A stretch of DNA of 15,901 nucleotides from JBLHKE01 sp047619485 (GCA_047619485.1 JBLHKE010000087.1:1-15901); one strand, 5' to 3'. Positions 6,258 through 13,503 are shown, counted from the first letter of the stretch. Numbers and translations are program-made. The notes: generated by a model from the letters alone, not told the origin.

Positions 6258-6706
6258 TGGTTCTCGCTCGCCTCCTCTGCTGAAGTCTCTTGCGGGCTCT
6301 GCACGTTGTTCCACTGCTCCACGCCAGCAGCGGTCGATGCCCCGACGATTTGCATGTAGCGCTTGTAGGGCAGATTCTCATCACCCTTGAAGTGGACCGA
6401 CTTCAATCCCCGCTCGTCCATCGCAGCTTTCAGCTTTCCGGTGTAGTCCGAAAGCTCGACCTCCTCGCGGTTGATGTAGATTCTTCCTTCGGCATCGCAG
6501 GACACCACCAGCACCTCGTTCTCGTGCACCGCGCTCACCGAACTAGAACTCTTCGGCAGCACCATCGGGATGGCAGGGTTGCTGAAGGTCGTGTTGAGCA
6601 TGAAGAAGATCAGCAGCAGGAACACGATATCGATCAGCGGGGCCATGTCGATCCCGAGACCTTGTTGTTTTGGCCGGATGAAAAAGCTATCTGTGCGTGC
6701 GGACAT
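6254..6706 (-). CDS. exbD: ExbD/TolR-family proton channel component
   Basis: A 150-residue ExbD/TolR protein of the inner-membrane energy-transducing complex. After a short cytoplasmic tail comes a single membrane helix (about residues 22-39) in IDMAPLIDIVFLLLIFFML. Asp26 in this helix corresponds to the proton-carrying Asp25 of E. coli ExbD. A periplasmic domain follows, with VSCDAEGRIYINREEVEL and YKRYMQIVGASTAAGV, typical of the family. It lies 37 bp downstream of exbB and shares GTGA with the next tonB-like gene. Association with tonB genes argues for ExbD rather than TolR. No strong SD is seen before ATG 6706. Confidence 0.9.
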   Translation of the reverse strand: MSARTDSFFIRPKQQGLGIDMAPLIDIVFLLLIFFMLNTTFSNPAIPMVLPKSSSSVSAVHENEVLVVSCDAEGRIYINREEVELSDYTGKLKAAMDERGLKSVHFKGDENLPYKRYMQIVGASTAAGVEQWNNVQSPQETSAEEASENQ

Positions 6707-6743
6707 GATTCAGTTCGGAAATTTCTCTAACAAATGCGTGCGC

Positions 6744-7427
6744 TTAAAAATGCATCGCTTCGAGCTCAGACTCGGCGAAGCCTGGCTCGGCCGAACCGGA
6801 GGGAGCGAAAGTCGTCTTGCCATACCACTCGTCGAGCACCGACACGATGTACTGCATGTCGCGGGCGGTGCGGTCGGCACGCCCTTCGAACCAGTGGTAG
6901 GCGGCCAGCGATGGGATAGCGATCACAAGGCCGAAGACGGTGGTCAGCAGCGCCGTCCAGATGCCCCCAGCAAGCGCCGCCGGCCCAGCGGCACCAGCCA
7001 TCGCGTGGATCTGGGCAAAAGCGACGACCATGCCGGTGACGGTCCCAAGCAGCCCGATCATCGGTGCCAAATGGGCCACCGCCGAAAGCCAGCGCAAGCG
7101 TCCTTCGATCCGATCCAACATCACCGATCCCTCACGCCGGATCACATCTTGGCGGACACGTGCATCGTACTCGAGATTGTCCAAGTAGTAGGCACCCGTA
7201 TAACCGAGCACGTGCTCCTGGTCGCGGCAGAAACGCAGCGCTCCGATCGAATCCTTTTTCTGGATAATAGCTACGAGTTGATCTACAAAGCTCTCTTTGT
7301 CGTAGCGGTGGCGGAAAAAGAAGAGTGTCCGCTCGATGATGATAGCGATTGCGGTGACGGAGCAGAGCAGAAGAGGCCACATGAGCCAGCCACCTTTTCC
7401 AAAGAGTTGTAGGAGATTGTAGTCCAT
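6744..7427 (-). CDS. exbB: ExbB/TolQ/MotA-family proton channel protein
   Basis: A 227-residue member of the MotA/TolQ/ExbB family. It has three membrane helices: about residues 13-33 (GGWLMWPLLLCSVTAIAIII), about 112-133 (SAVAHLAPMIGLLGTVTGMV) and about 152-176. The helix-2 motif APMIGLLGTVTGMV and the helix-3 motif WTALLTTVFGLVIAIPSLA, with the channel-lining threonines, are the family hallmarks. With ExbD it forms the proton-driven motor that energises TonB. It is the first gene of the operon and probably transcribed from the AT-rich region upstream. ATG 7427 has GGAA about 8 nt before it, a weak SD. The N-terminal ExbB domain is short, as in many non-proteobacterial homologues. Confidence 0.92.
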   Translation of the reverse strand: MDYNLLQLFGKGGWLMWPLLLCSVTAIAIIIERTLFFFRHRYDKESFVDQLVAIIQKKDSIGALRFCRDQEHVLGYTGAYYLDNLEYDARVRQDVIRREGSVMLDRIEGRLRWLSAVAHLAPMIGLLGTVTGMVVAFAQIHAMAGAAGPAALAGGIWTALLTTVFGLVIAIPSLAAYHWFEGRADRTARDMQYIVSVLDEWYGKTTFAPSGSAEPGFAESELEAMHF

Positions 7428-7650
7428 TACGAAAATTCCAATAAATCGAGAATAAATACGGGTTGTCGAAACTCATTCTTACACCTCAGTTAATAATTCG
7501 CAATCCCTGATAATCGGCTAGGCCATAGATAATATTTTTATAAAAATACCTCAGAGAATTCACTGATTTACCAAATATACAGCCACTAAAATTCATGACT
7601 CGTGCAATCCCCGAACTCCTCCTCTGTTACTCTCGTAACACTCCCACTTC
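7428..7650. promoter_or_regulatory. Divergent AT-rich intergenic region with two palindromes
   Basis: This 223-bp gap separates exbB (-) from the HEAT-like gene (+) and is much richer in AT than its surroundings. It contains a perfect 16-bp palindrome TATTTTTATAAAAATA at 7533-7548, with GATAAT hexamers at 7509-7514 and 7528-7533. A second perfect inverted repeat, TGTTAC-TCTC-GTAACA at 7625-7640, ends 10 bp before ATG 7651. Promoters for both genes are expected here, but no convincing -35/-10 pair stands out. Fur-type control of the TonB system is only a possibility; the match to a Fur box is weak. Confidence 0.45.
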
Positions 7651-9402
7651 ATGAGCAAGATCACCATTCCCCTACTTATGATCTTCGCTGCTGTCGGCTT
7701 TGCCATCATGGCGAAATTGGATCATGGCAACAACGCGGAGAAGAAGGAGCGCTGGCCGGAAAGAATCGCCCCAGCCCAAAGAAATCCGCCACCTCCCCCA
7801 GTCGAGCCCCTGCAGCTCGAAGCCCAACTTAGCAATGCCGATTTCGAACGCCTGACAAATCGTGAGCTGATCAACATCCGTCTGCTCCCGCTCAACGACA
7901 ATGCGCACCCGATCTCGTTCCTCTGGCCAACGGGCGAAGACGACACGCCCGCCCATCCTGAGTTACTCGAGTTCGCAGAACGCGTGACTTTCGAAGGGTG
8001 GAAGAGTCACATCGACGACGAATTCGGTTTCTACTACCCCGACTTTCCCGGCGTGCGGGTCGAGTCCGTCGGCACCACCGACCCCATCCCAGTGCTCGCG
8101 CCAGCGATGTTGCCGCCAGAAAATAACGTGGCAAAAAAGTACCGCATCACCGCTGGCGACACTGGCAGCCTGTGCGTGATCTCGATCGCGCATACGACGG
8201 AGTTCGATGACGCCGAGCGCGCGCCTTTCCCTGAGGTATTTCACCGTTATGTGCAAAGCGGAGGTGGCCTCCTGCGGACTTCCTTCACTGCCGATGGGCT
8301 AGTGCGCCGAGCCGAGCTCCTCGGTCAGGGCATCCGCATCTCACTACTCGACTGGCCACACCTAGCGGTGCACCAGGACATCTACCTACGCATCGCTGCC
8401 GGTCTGCGCCTCCCCCGCCCACACGGGAAATGGATCGAGTTTAAGAATGCCGCCATCCAGCGATACGGACTCGAGGGCAAACTCGGGTTTCTCAATCACG
8501 GCATCACCGAGGGTGAGATCATCTCCAACCTCGGACAGCCGGTCGCGCGCGATCCCGAACGCGGAACCCTCCAGTATTTCCGCTCTAGCAGAGACAAAAA
8601 TATTTTCTACACGCTACCAATGCGTGGTGGTCTGTTCGCGGGTTTTGATGAAAATTGGAGGAAGATCTCTCGAACGATCCCAGTCGAGGGATCGCTCCGG
8701 TGGATGTGTGAGAAGACCGACTACTGCGCAGGTCCAGCTGGCGGTATCGGCTACGATCTCGGCGCCCTTACCAATGCCGACGTGCAGAACATTTTCGATC
8801 GGATCGTCGAATTGGCACCGTCCGCCGGAGCAGACGATTGGGCGACGATCAGCCAGACAGTCTACAACCTCTCGCAACACGGCTTGCGCGACCAACGCCT
8901 GATCGATATCGCGCGCGTCAAACTCGAATCGAAAGCGTTCGACCCGGTGCACGGCCTGCTCGCGCTAGAGGCCTGCGGATCTGATTTGGCAAAGGCCGCG
9001 ATCGCTGAACACATCACCCGCGAGTTCGCCTCCGCTAAGATCTCGACAGAGACACTCGACCACTACTACACGTTAATAGCCTTCCTTGGGAAACCTCACC
9101 CTGCCAGCGTGCAGCTGATAGATCGAGCGCTGCGTCACGAGTCCGGTCGGGTTCGCGAACTCGGCTTCAAATACTGCTCTTGGCTCCCGGAAAAATTCGC
9201 CCTCCCGCATCTCGAGGCCGGCCTCCACGACCCGTCCACCGAAGTGCGTCGCCGCTGCGCCAGCGCGTTCGCAAACAGTCATGGCGATCCGGAACGACAT
9301 GCAGAGATGCTCAACATCTGCCTGACCCAAGAGACTGACGAAGAGGTGAAGCTCCTGCTCCAAGAAGCCCTGCAGCGCTTTGCCGCGAAAGCCGGTACCT
9401 AG
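7651..9402 (+). CDS. Membrane-anchored protein with C-terminal HEAT-like repeats, unknown function
   Basis: A 583-residue protein I cannot name. It begins with one hydrophobic helix (about residues 5-22, TIPLLMIFAAVGFAIMAKL), followed by a charged stretch and a proline run (PPPPPVEP), so the bulk is probably periplasmic. The middle part has a segment ITEGEIISNLGQPVARDPE followed by GTLQYF. This resembles the short helix-strand motif of BamE/SmpA-like domains; that is a visual impression only. The last 150 or so residues look like HEAT/PBS-lyase repeats (LIDRALRHESGRVRELGFKY, then GLHDPSTEVRRRCASAFANS). ATG 7651 has no SD; an inverted repeat lies just upstream. It is followed by a 212-bp gap before ompH, so it is not clearly in that operon. 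Confidence 0.8.
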   Translation: MSKITIPLLMIFAAVGFAIMAKLDHGNNAEKKERWPERIAPAQRNPPPPPVEPLQLEAQLSNADFERLTNRELINIRLLPLNDNAHPISFLWPTGEDDTPAHPELLEFAERVTFEGWKSHIDDEFGFYYPDFPGVRVESVGTTDPIPVLAPAMLPPENNVAKKYRITAGDTGSLCVISIAHTTEFDDAERAPFPEVFHRYVQSGGGLLRTSFTADGLVRRAELLGQGIRISLLDWPHLAVHQDIYLRIAAGLRLPRPHGKWIEFKNAAIQRYGLEGKLGFLNHGITEGEIISNLGQPVARDPERGTLQYFRSSRDKNIFYTLPMRGGLFAGFDENWRKISRTIPVEGSLRWMCEKTDYCAGPAGGIGYDLGALTNADVQNIFDRIVELAPSAGADDWATISQTVYNLSQHGLRDQRLIDIARVKLESKAFDPVHGLLALEACGSDLAKAAIAEHITREFASAKISTETLDHYYTLIAFLGKPHPASVQLIDRALRHESGRVRELGFKYCSWLPEKFALPHLEAGLHDPSTEVRRRCASAFANSHGDPERHAEMLNICLTQETDEEVKLLLQEALQRFAAKAGT

Positions 9403-9405
9403 GGC

Positions 9406-9462
9406 CGGACATTCAGAGAGCCTTACCGTTCCGATCTTCAGAAGAAATCTGCGGCAGAATGT
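9406..9462 (+). terminator. Weak inverted repeat after the HEAT-like gene
   Basis: GGACATTC, starting 4 bp after the stop codon, and GAATGTCC near 9455-9462 are perfect 8-bp inverted arms with a loop of about 40 nt. This could help end the upstream transcript, or it could be chance. No U-tract directly follows. Confidence 0.2.
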
Positions 9463-9595
9463 CCAGATAAGCCGTTTCTTTTCGTTATTGATTAAAATGC
9501 GTTCTTGCAGGACATTGGCAACCCGCCACGACCTGCTGAAACCACGCAATCCACTGGCCGAATCAGAACAAAATCGGCACAAGCCAACACCAAAA

Positions 9596-9614
9596 CAACA
9601 ACAACAACATCATC
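9596..9614 (+). promoter_or_regulatory. A/C-rich (CAA)4(CAT)2 leader directly before ompH, no Shine-Dalgarno
   Basis: The 19 bases before ATG 9615 are four CAA units, two CAT units and a C, preceded by more A/C-rich sequence from about 9580. There is no purine-rich SD. Unstructured A/C-rich leaders can favour SD-independent initiation, which fits a highly expressed periplasmic chaperone. Confidence 0.45.
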
Positions 9615-10202
9615 ATGAGAACCATCCTCTGCACCCTTTTCATCAGCGCCCTCGCACTTGTTGCGGCCAGCGCCCAAGACCTCAAGGTCGGCATCGTCGA
9701 CATGACCCGCGTCTTCCAAGAGTATCACAAGACCAAAGACGCCGAGAAGAAAGTCAACGACGGCAAGGCGATCGCCAAGAAGGAACTCGACGAGCGCAAC
9801 GCACGCTACAAGCAGCTCATCGAGAAGTATCAGAACTACGTCGAGGAAATGAAAGAAACGGGCATAAGCGAGGAACTCCGTGCGCAGAAGCAGCAGGATG
9901 CCACCGACGTTGCCTCCGAGGCTCGTAGCCTCGAGCGCGAGAAGAAAGAATTCGCCGAGCGCCGCCAACGCCAGCTCCTCGAGCAGGTCGAGCGCATGCG
10001 CAAGGCGATCCTCGAAGAGATCCGCGAACTCGTTCAGGACATGGCCAAGGAGCAAAACTACGACCTCGTGTTCGACAAGTCAGGCCTCGGTAGCCGCGGC
10101 ATCCCGTTCCTCCTCCACTCGAAGGACGGCGTCGACTTCAGCGATGGCGTGATCAAGAAGCTCAACGCGAACGCACCTGCTGACGCCTCCGCGCCGAAGT
10201 AG
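9615..10202 (+). CDS. OmpH/Skp-family periplasmic chaperone
   Basis: Skp (OmpH) holds unfolded outer-membrane proteins in the periplasm on their way to the Bam complex. This 195-residue protein has a Sec signal peptide with likely cleavage after Ala20 (VAASA/QD). The opening strand LKVGIVDMTRVFQEYHKTK is typical of the family. Next comes a long, highly charged coiled coil (about residues 38-140) forming the tentacle, and a closing segment NYDLVFDKSG with the expected strand. The C-terminal tail is Ala/Lys-rich and longer than in E. coli Skp. It lies 28 bp upstream of lpxD, the classic ompH-lpxD pairing; bamA is not in the window. Confidence 0.9.
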   Translation: MRTILCTLFISALALVAASAQDLKVGIVDMTRVFQEYHKTKDAEKKVNDGKAIAKKELDERNARYKQLIEKYQNYVEEMKETGISEELRAQKQQDATDVASEARSLEREKKEFAERRQRQLLEQVERMRKAILEEIRELVQDMAKEQNYDLVFDKSGLGSRGIPFLLHSKDGVDFSDGVIKKLNANAPADASAPK

Positions 10203-10211
10203 GCATCCCCC

Positions 10212-10236
10212 TTCCAAAACTTCCAAGTCTTTGGAA
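10212..10236 (+). promoter_or_regulatory. Small hairpin covering the lpxD TTG start
   Basis: TTCCAAA (10212-10218) and TTTGGAA (10230-10236) are perfect 7-bp inverted arms with an 11-nt loop. The 3' arm covers the TTG start codon at 10231. No SD is visible before the TTG. The fold could limit translation of lpxD or make it depend on ribosomes coming from ompH. Structure inferred by eye only. Confidence 0.3.
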
Positions 10237-11271
10237 ATCCAAATCTCTGAACTCGCCGCGCTGGTCGATGGAACCCCCATCGATCCGGCCGGCGAGTTCT
10301 CTGTTTTAAAAATCACTGGTTTCGCGTCGCTGCTCGACGCCTGCCCCGGTGACCTCGCGTTCTTCAACAACGACCGCTACCTAGACGACCTCAAGGCGAC
10401 GGCGGCGAGCGCCGTCCTAGTAGGCAATGATTTCGACGTCGAACTCCCCGGCGTCCTCACGATCAAAGTCGAGAGCCCGTCGTTCGCCTTCGCGAAGGCA
10501 GTGGAAAAACATGCCTCCCGGCCACGGGCATTCAAGCCCGGCGTCCACGCCAGCGCTGTCGTCGAGGACGGCGTCAATTTCGATCCGGCGAAGGTATCGA
10601 TCGGCCCCAACGTCACGATCGAGACGGGTACCAGCATCGGCGACGGCAGCGAGATCCGCGCGGGTACATTCATCGGCGAGAACTCCACCATCGGCCAGGA
10701 CTGCCGCATTTTTCCAAACGTTACTATCTACCACGGCAGCGTGCTGGGTGACCGGGTAGCCATCCACGCCAACACGGCCATCGGCTCCGACGGATTCGGC
10801 TATGAGACTGCCGGCGGGAGCCACACCAAAATCGAACAGGTCGGCATCGTCCAGATCGATGATGACTGCGAGATCGGTGCGGCCGTGACCATCGACCGAG
10901 CACGCTTCGGCCGCACCTGGATCGGCGCTGGGACCAAGATCGACAACAACTGCCAGATCGGGCACAACGTCGTCATGGGCAAAAACTGCATCATCGTCGC
11001 CGCCGCAGCTATCGCCGGCAGTGCCATCATCGGCGACCGAGTCACCATGGCGGCTCAGATCGGGATCGCAGGGCACATTAAAATCGGCGCCGATGCAATC
11101 CTAGCGGCTCGCGCTGGCGTGACTAAGAGCTTGCCTGGAAAAGCCGTCTATATGGGTTTCCCCGCGCGGCCGATGAAGGAAGCCAAACGCGAGTTGGTCT
11201 ACCCCCGGCGCATCCCAGAGATCCTCAAACGCCTCAAGGCGCTGGAGAGCGAGCGCGGATCCGAGTCGTAG
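10231..11271 (+). CDS. lpxD: UDP-3-O-acylglucosamine N-acyltransferase LpxD
   Basis: LpxD adds the N-linked acyl chain to UDP-3-O-acyl-glucosamine, the third step of lipid A synthesis, in the cytoplasm. The 346 residues compare with about 341 in E. coli. Residues 1-100 form the uridine-binding N-domain (with ITGFASLLDACPGDLAFF). From about residue 102 there are left-handed beta-helix hexapeptide repeats (VSIGPN, TSIGDG, STIGQD and so on). The family motif NTAIGSDGFGY is at about 181-191. The catalytic histidine is His245 in CQIGHNVV, corresponding to E. coli His239. A C-terminal helix (PRRIPEILKRLKALE) packs the trimer. TTG at 10231 is the only start giving a full N-domain. It implies this organism makes lipid A. 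Confidence 0.95.
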   Translation: MEIQISELAALVDGTPIDPAGEFSVLKITGFASLLDACPGDLAFFNNDRYLDDLKATAASAVLVGNDFDVELPGVLTIKVESPSFAFAKAVEKHASRPRAFKPGVHASAVVEDGVNFDPAKVSIGPNVTIETGTSIGDGSEIRAGTFIGENSTIGQDCRIFPNVTIYHGSVLGDRVAIHANTAIGSDGFGYETAGGSHTKIEQVGIVQIDDDCEIGAAVTIDRARFGRTWIGAGTKIDNNCQIGHNVVMGKNCIIVAAAAIAGSAIIGDRVTMAAQIGIAGHIKIGADAILAARAGVTKSLPGKAVYMGFPARPMKEAKRELVYPRRIPEILKRLKALESERGSES

Positions 11272-11344
11272 CACGGGGTTGCAGTCCTGAGCAATGAGCA
11301 GATAACTCCTGCGATCGCAGCTACCCACGGAGTGCAACTGCGCG

Positions 11345-12658
11345 CTACGTCGGAGCCGCCTCATCCGGCTCGGCAGCTTCCTCGACTTTCTTTCCCGTAG
11401 CCAACACCATCGCCACCAACAACACGCTCGCAATCATCCCACCCGGCACGACAACCGGTCCCCACTGACCGGTGTATTGGAACAGCATCAGACTGCTGAT
11501 CACAAACAAGATCAGCAGCACGATCCACCACATCATCACCCCGCCCTTGCCCCGCACCCGCAGAATCAGCAAGCCGAGCGCAGCCAACCCCGCCCAGATG
11601 CCGACCTCGACAACACGCGGCACTTTCTGAATGAAGCGCTTCGCCTGGATCGTCGCGATCGCCATCGCGAACAGCTCCGCCCGCGAGATCTTCTCGCGCG
11701 ACTTCGGTAAATCGATCGTCCGCGCCACCTCATCATCCGCCCCGAGGATCACGATCCGGCTTAGTAGTGATTCTTTTTGTGGTTCGGTTAGCTGATCGCG
11801 GATATCCTCCGCCCCCATCAGGATCAGGATCTCCGCATTGTGCTTCGAAATGGCATCACGGATCCCAGTGTGCACGCTCAGCCGCCCGCCCGAGTCGATC
11901 GGGATCTCGAGTTCACCTTCGCCCGCCCCGATACGGATCACCTTGTCCTCCAGAGATACGGAGACCTGATCGAGCCCGACGCCCGACTCCTTCACGATCG
12001 CCATGAGCACGAATGAAGCCACCACGCGTTGACCATTACGCGCCATCAGCGGCAGCGAGAACGAGTCGCGTTTCCGCTCAGCGCCAGCCTCCCCTAGGTC
12101 GATGCGCGTGAACCCGAGGCTCGGGCTGATTGCGGTCAGGGCGGGCTCCGGAAGTGCCGCGACGCGCGTGAACTCGGGGATCTTCGATCGATCCCCGTCC
12201 ACCTTCTCCAGTTGCGGGAACAAGCTCATCGTCGTCGCCTTCATCACCCCCGCAGAGGGATCCAGCATCAGTTCGGCACCCAGCAGCACCTGGTTCTCAT
12301 CTAGCCGCAGCAACACGCTGCGCATGCTGCTCAACAAAATGTCGTCCACACCGTCGCGCCACCCCAAGACCGGGGTTACCGCGATCACGCGCGGGTCAGT
12401 TTTCGCGAGGTTGTCGACCAAGATCGAATAGTCGACCGGTCCGAGTGGCCAGCTGTCGAACACTCGCTCGCCGGGATCATCGATCGCCAAGAATGTCACT
12501 GATGGTTCGAGGATCTCAGCTTCACTGTTCGCCATCAACCAAGAGCGATATTGCCGGTCGACGTCCTCGAATCCCCCGCGGCGCTCCTCCTTGTCCAAAA
12601 AAAACGCCAGCGCCCCAGCGATGACAAGAAAGATGATAGCTTTGGGGAGAAATGGCAT
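11345..12658 (-). CDS. CHASE2-like membrane sensor protein without an output domain
   Basis: A 437-residue protein with the CHASE2 layout. It has one N-terminal helix (about residues 6-21), a large extracytoplasmic domain of about 320 residues, and three closely spaced membrane helices near the C-terminus (roughly 350-368, 375-395 and 403-421). The start of the sensory domain, VTFLAIDDPGERVFDSWPLG, matches the family pattern in which a DIDD-like strand precedes a WP motif. Normally a kinase, cyclase or GGDEF domain follows the last helix; here only about 15 acidic residues (EEAAEPDEAAPT) remain. No partner kinase is adjacent. It is convergent with lpxD and divergent from the secreted protein at 12796. 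The ligand is unknown. No SD precedes ATG 12658. Confidence 0.7.
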   Translation of the reverse strand: MPFLPKAIIFLVIAGALAFFLDKEERRGGFEDVDRQYRSWLMANSEAEILEPSVTFLAIDDPGERVFDSWPLGPVDYSILVDNLAKTDPRVIAVTPVLGWRDGVDDILLSSMRSVLLRLDENQVLLGAELMLDPSAGVMKATTMSLFPQLEKVDGDRSKIPEFTRVAALPEPALTAISPSLGFTRIDLGEAGAERKRDSFSLPLMARNGQRVVASFVLMAIVKESGVGLDQVSVSLEDKVIRIGAGEGELEIPIDSGGRLSVHTGIRDAISKHNAEILILMGAEDIRDQLTEPQKESLLSRIVILGADDEVARTIDLPKSREKISRAELFAMAIATIQAKRFIQKVPRVVEVGIWAGLAALGLLILRVRGKGGVMMWWIVLLILFVISSLMLFQYTGQWGPVVVPGGMIASVLLVAMVLATGKKVEEAAEPDEAAPT

Positions 12659-12736
12659 ACGTGGGACAGATTCCCGGCGCGAAGCGGGCAGAGAACATAA
12701 GAGGTGGTCGACAAAATGCTCTCACATCGACTCCAA

Positions 12737-12755
12737 CGCAAGCGACCCGCTTGCG
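12737..12755. promoter_or_regulatory. Perfect palindrome in the divergent region upstream of the secreted protein, candidate operator
   Basis: CGCAAGCG-ACC-CGCTTGCG has perfect 8-bp arms with a 3-bp spacer, 40 bp before ATG 12796 and 79 bp before the divergent CHASE2-like start. A possible promoter overlaps it: TTGCGA (12751-12756), 16 nt, TACATT (12773-12778), each 4 of 6 to consensus. If this promoter is real, a bound regulator would block it. Confidence 0.4.
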
Positions 12756-12795
12756 AATTCTGCTCGAGGGCGTACATTTATCTTCCTCTCTCCTA

Positions 12796-13503
12796 ATGAC
12801 TCGGTTCCAGTCCACCCTCAGGCGCTTTCTCTGCCTAGCAAGCGCTCTGCTCATCTCGCTCCCGCCTGCACAGGCGATCGATGCTAGCGACATGGATCCG
12901 CACCTTCCGGACACTGTGATCCTCGCCGCCATGCGTTTCCGCGCCTTCGCCCGCAAGGTCGACGATCAGAAAGAGTGGGACAAGAAGCATAGCGAGCTGA
13001 TGATCCTACTGAAAGCCGAGCTGGAAAAGGCAAGTCTCAACGACAATCGCGCTGCCACCGCCCTGCGCACCCTCATCTCCGACCTCAAAGACGCCAAATA
13101 TTTCCCACAAAAAAAACCAGCCAAAGAACAAAAGGGCGAATACCCGGTTCTCCCGAATGGCACCCGTGTGATGGTGAAGGAGAGCTTTCACATCAACAAG
13201 GCAGAGTCGCGTGTGCTCACCTACCCCTTTGAAGTAAAATCCGTCCCGGCCATGATCACCATCGGGATAGGCGGCGGCAGCGACGACTCCAATGATCGCG
13301 GGCTGCACTACCTGCTGATCGACCCCGTCGGCCGTGTCATCAAACGTGGCTTCAGCGATGTCGACGAATATGTCTGGTTCGAGCACCAGTGCACGCGCGG
13401 CGGCAAGTGGCGAGTGATCATCGAAGATCTCGATACAGATCTGCGTTCGAAAAAAAGCCCTGGCAACCGCGGTGCCATCGAGGTTCTGGTCAAGGCGGAG
13501 TAA
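12796..13503 (+). CDS. Small secreted protein of unknown function
   Basis: A 235-residue protein I do not recognise. ATG 12796 is chosen because it opens a normal signal peptide (basic MTRFQSTLRR, hydrophobic FLCLASALLISL, likely cleavage after PAQA at residue 27). The longer frame from 12652 would add 48 unrelated residues, run through the palindrome and overlap the divergent gene. The mature part has a helical, Lys/Glu-rich half (about residues 40-120). A C-terminal half (about 130-235) appears beta-rich, with TYPFEVKSVPAMITIGIGGG, YLLIDPVGRVIKRG and GGKWRVIIEDLD, recalling bacterial beta-sandwich domains such as pre-peptidase C-terminal domains. Function cannot be assigned. It may be co-controlled with the divergent CHASE2-like gene. 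Confidence 0.75.
   Translation: MTRFQSTLRRFLCLASALLISLPPAQAIDASDMDPHLPDTVILAAMRFRAFARKVDDQKEWDKKHSELMILLKAELEKASLNDNRAATALRTLISDLKDAKYFPQKKPAKEQKGEYPVLPNGTRVMVKESFHINKAESRVLTYPFEVKSVPAMITIGIGGGSDDSNDRGLHYLLIDPVGRVIKRGFSDVDEYVWFEHQCTRGGKWRVIIEDLDTDLRSKKSPGNRGAIEVLVKAE

Noticed and set aside
6258..6314. N-terminal extension of the truncated TonB paralogue to 6314
   Set aside because: It would overlap exbD by 61 bp and has no counterpart in the paralogue; GTG 6257 gives a 4-bp overlap and a collinear N-terminus.
6570..7412. 280-residue open frame on the + strand
   Set aside because: It is the antisense shadow of exbB and exbD, which carry strong family motifs on the minus strand.
9492..10055. 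Leu/Val-rich 187-residue open frame on the minus strand
   Set aside because: It is antisense to ompH; the hydrophobic look comes from the reverse complement of Lys/Glu/Gln codons of the coiled coil.
10417..11076. 219-residue Asp/Ala/Val-rich open frame on the minus strand
   Set aside because: It is antisense to the hexapeptide repeats of lpxD, whose periodic codons give a long artificial frame.
11272..11344. Terminator between lpxD and the convergent CHASE2-like gene
   Set aside because: Short arms (GTTGCA/TGCAAC) and the self-complementary CTGCGATCGCAG are present, but no stable stem with a U-tract could be drawn.
12652..12795. 48-residue N-terminal extension of the secreted protein
   Set aside because: It overlaps the divergent gene, runs through the palindrome and promoter-like site, and would bury a normal signal peptide inside the protein.
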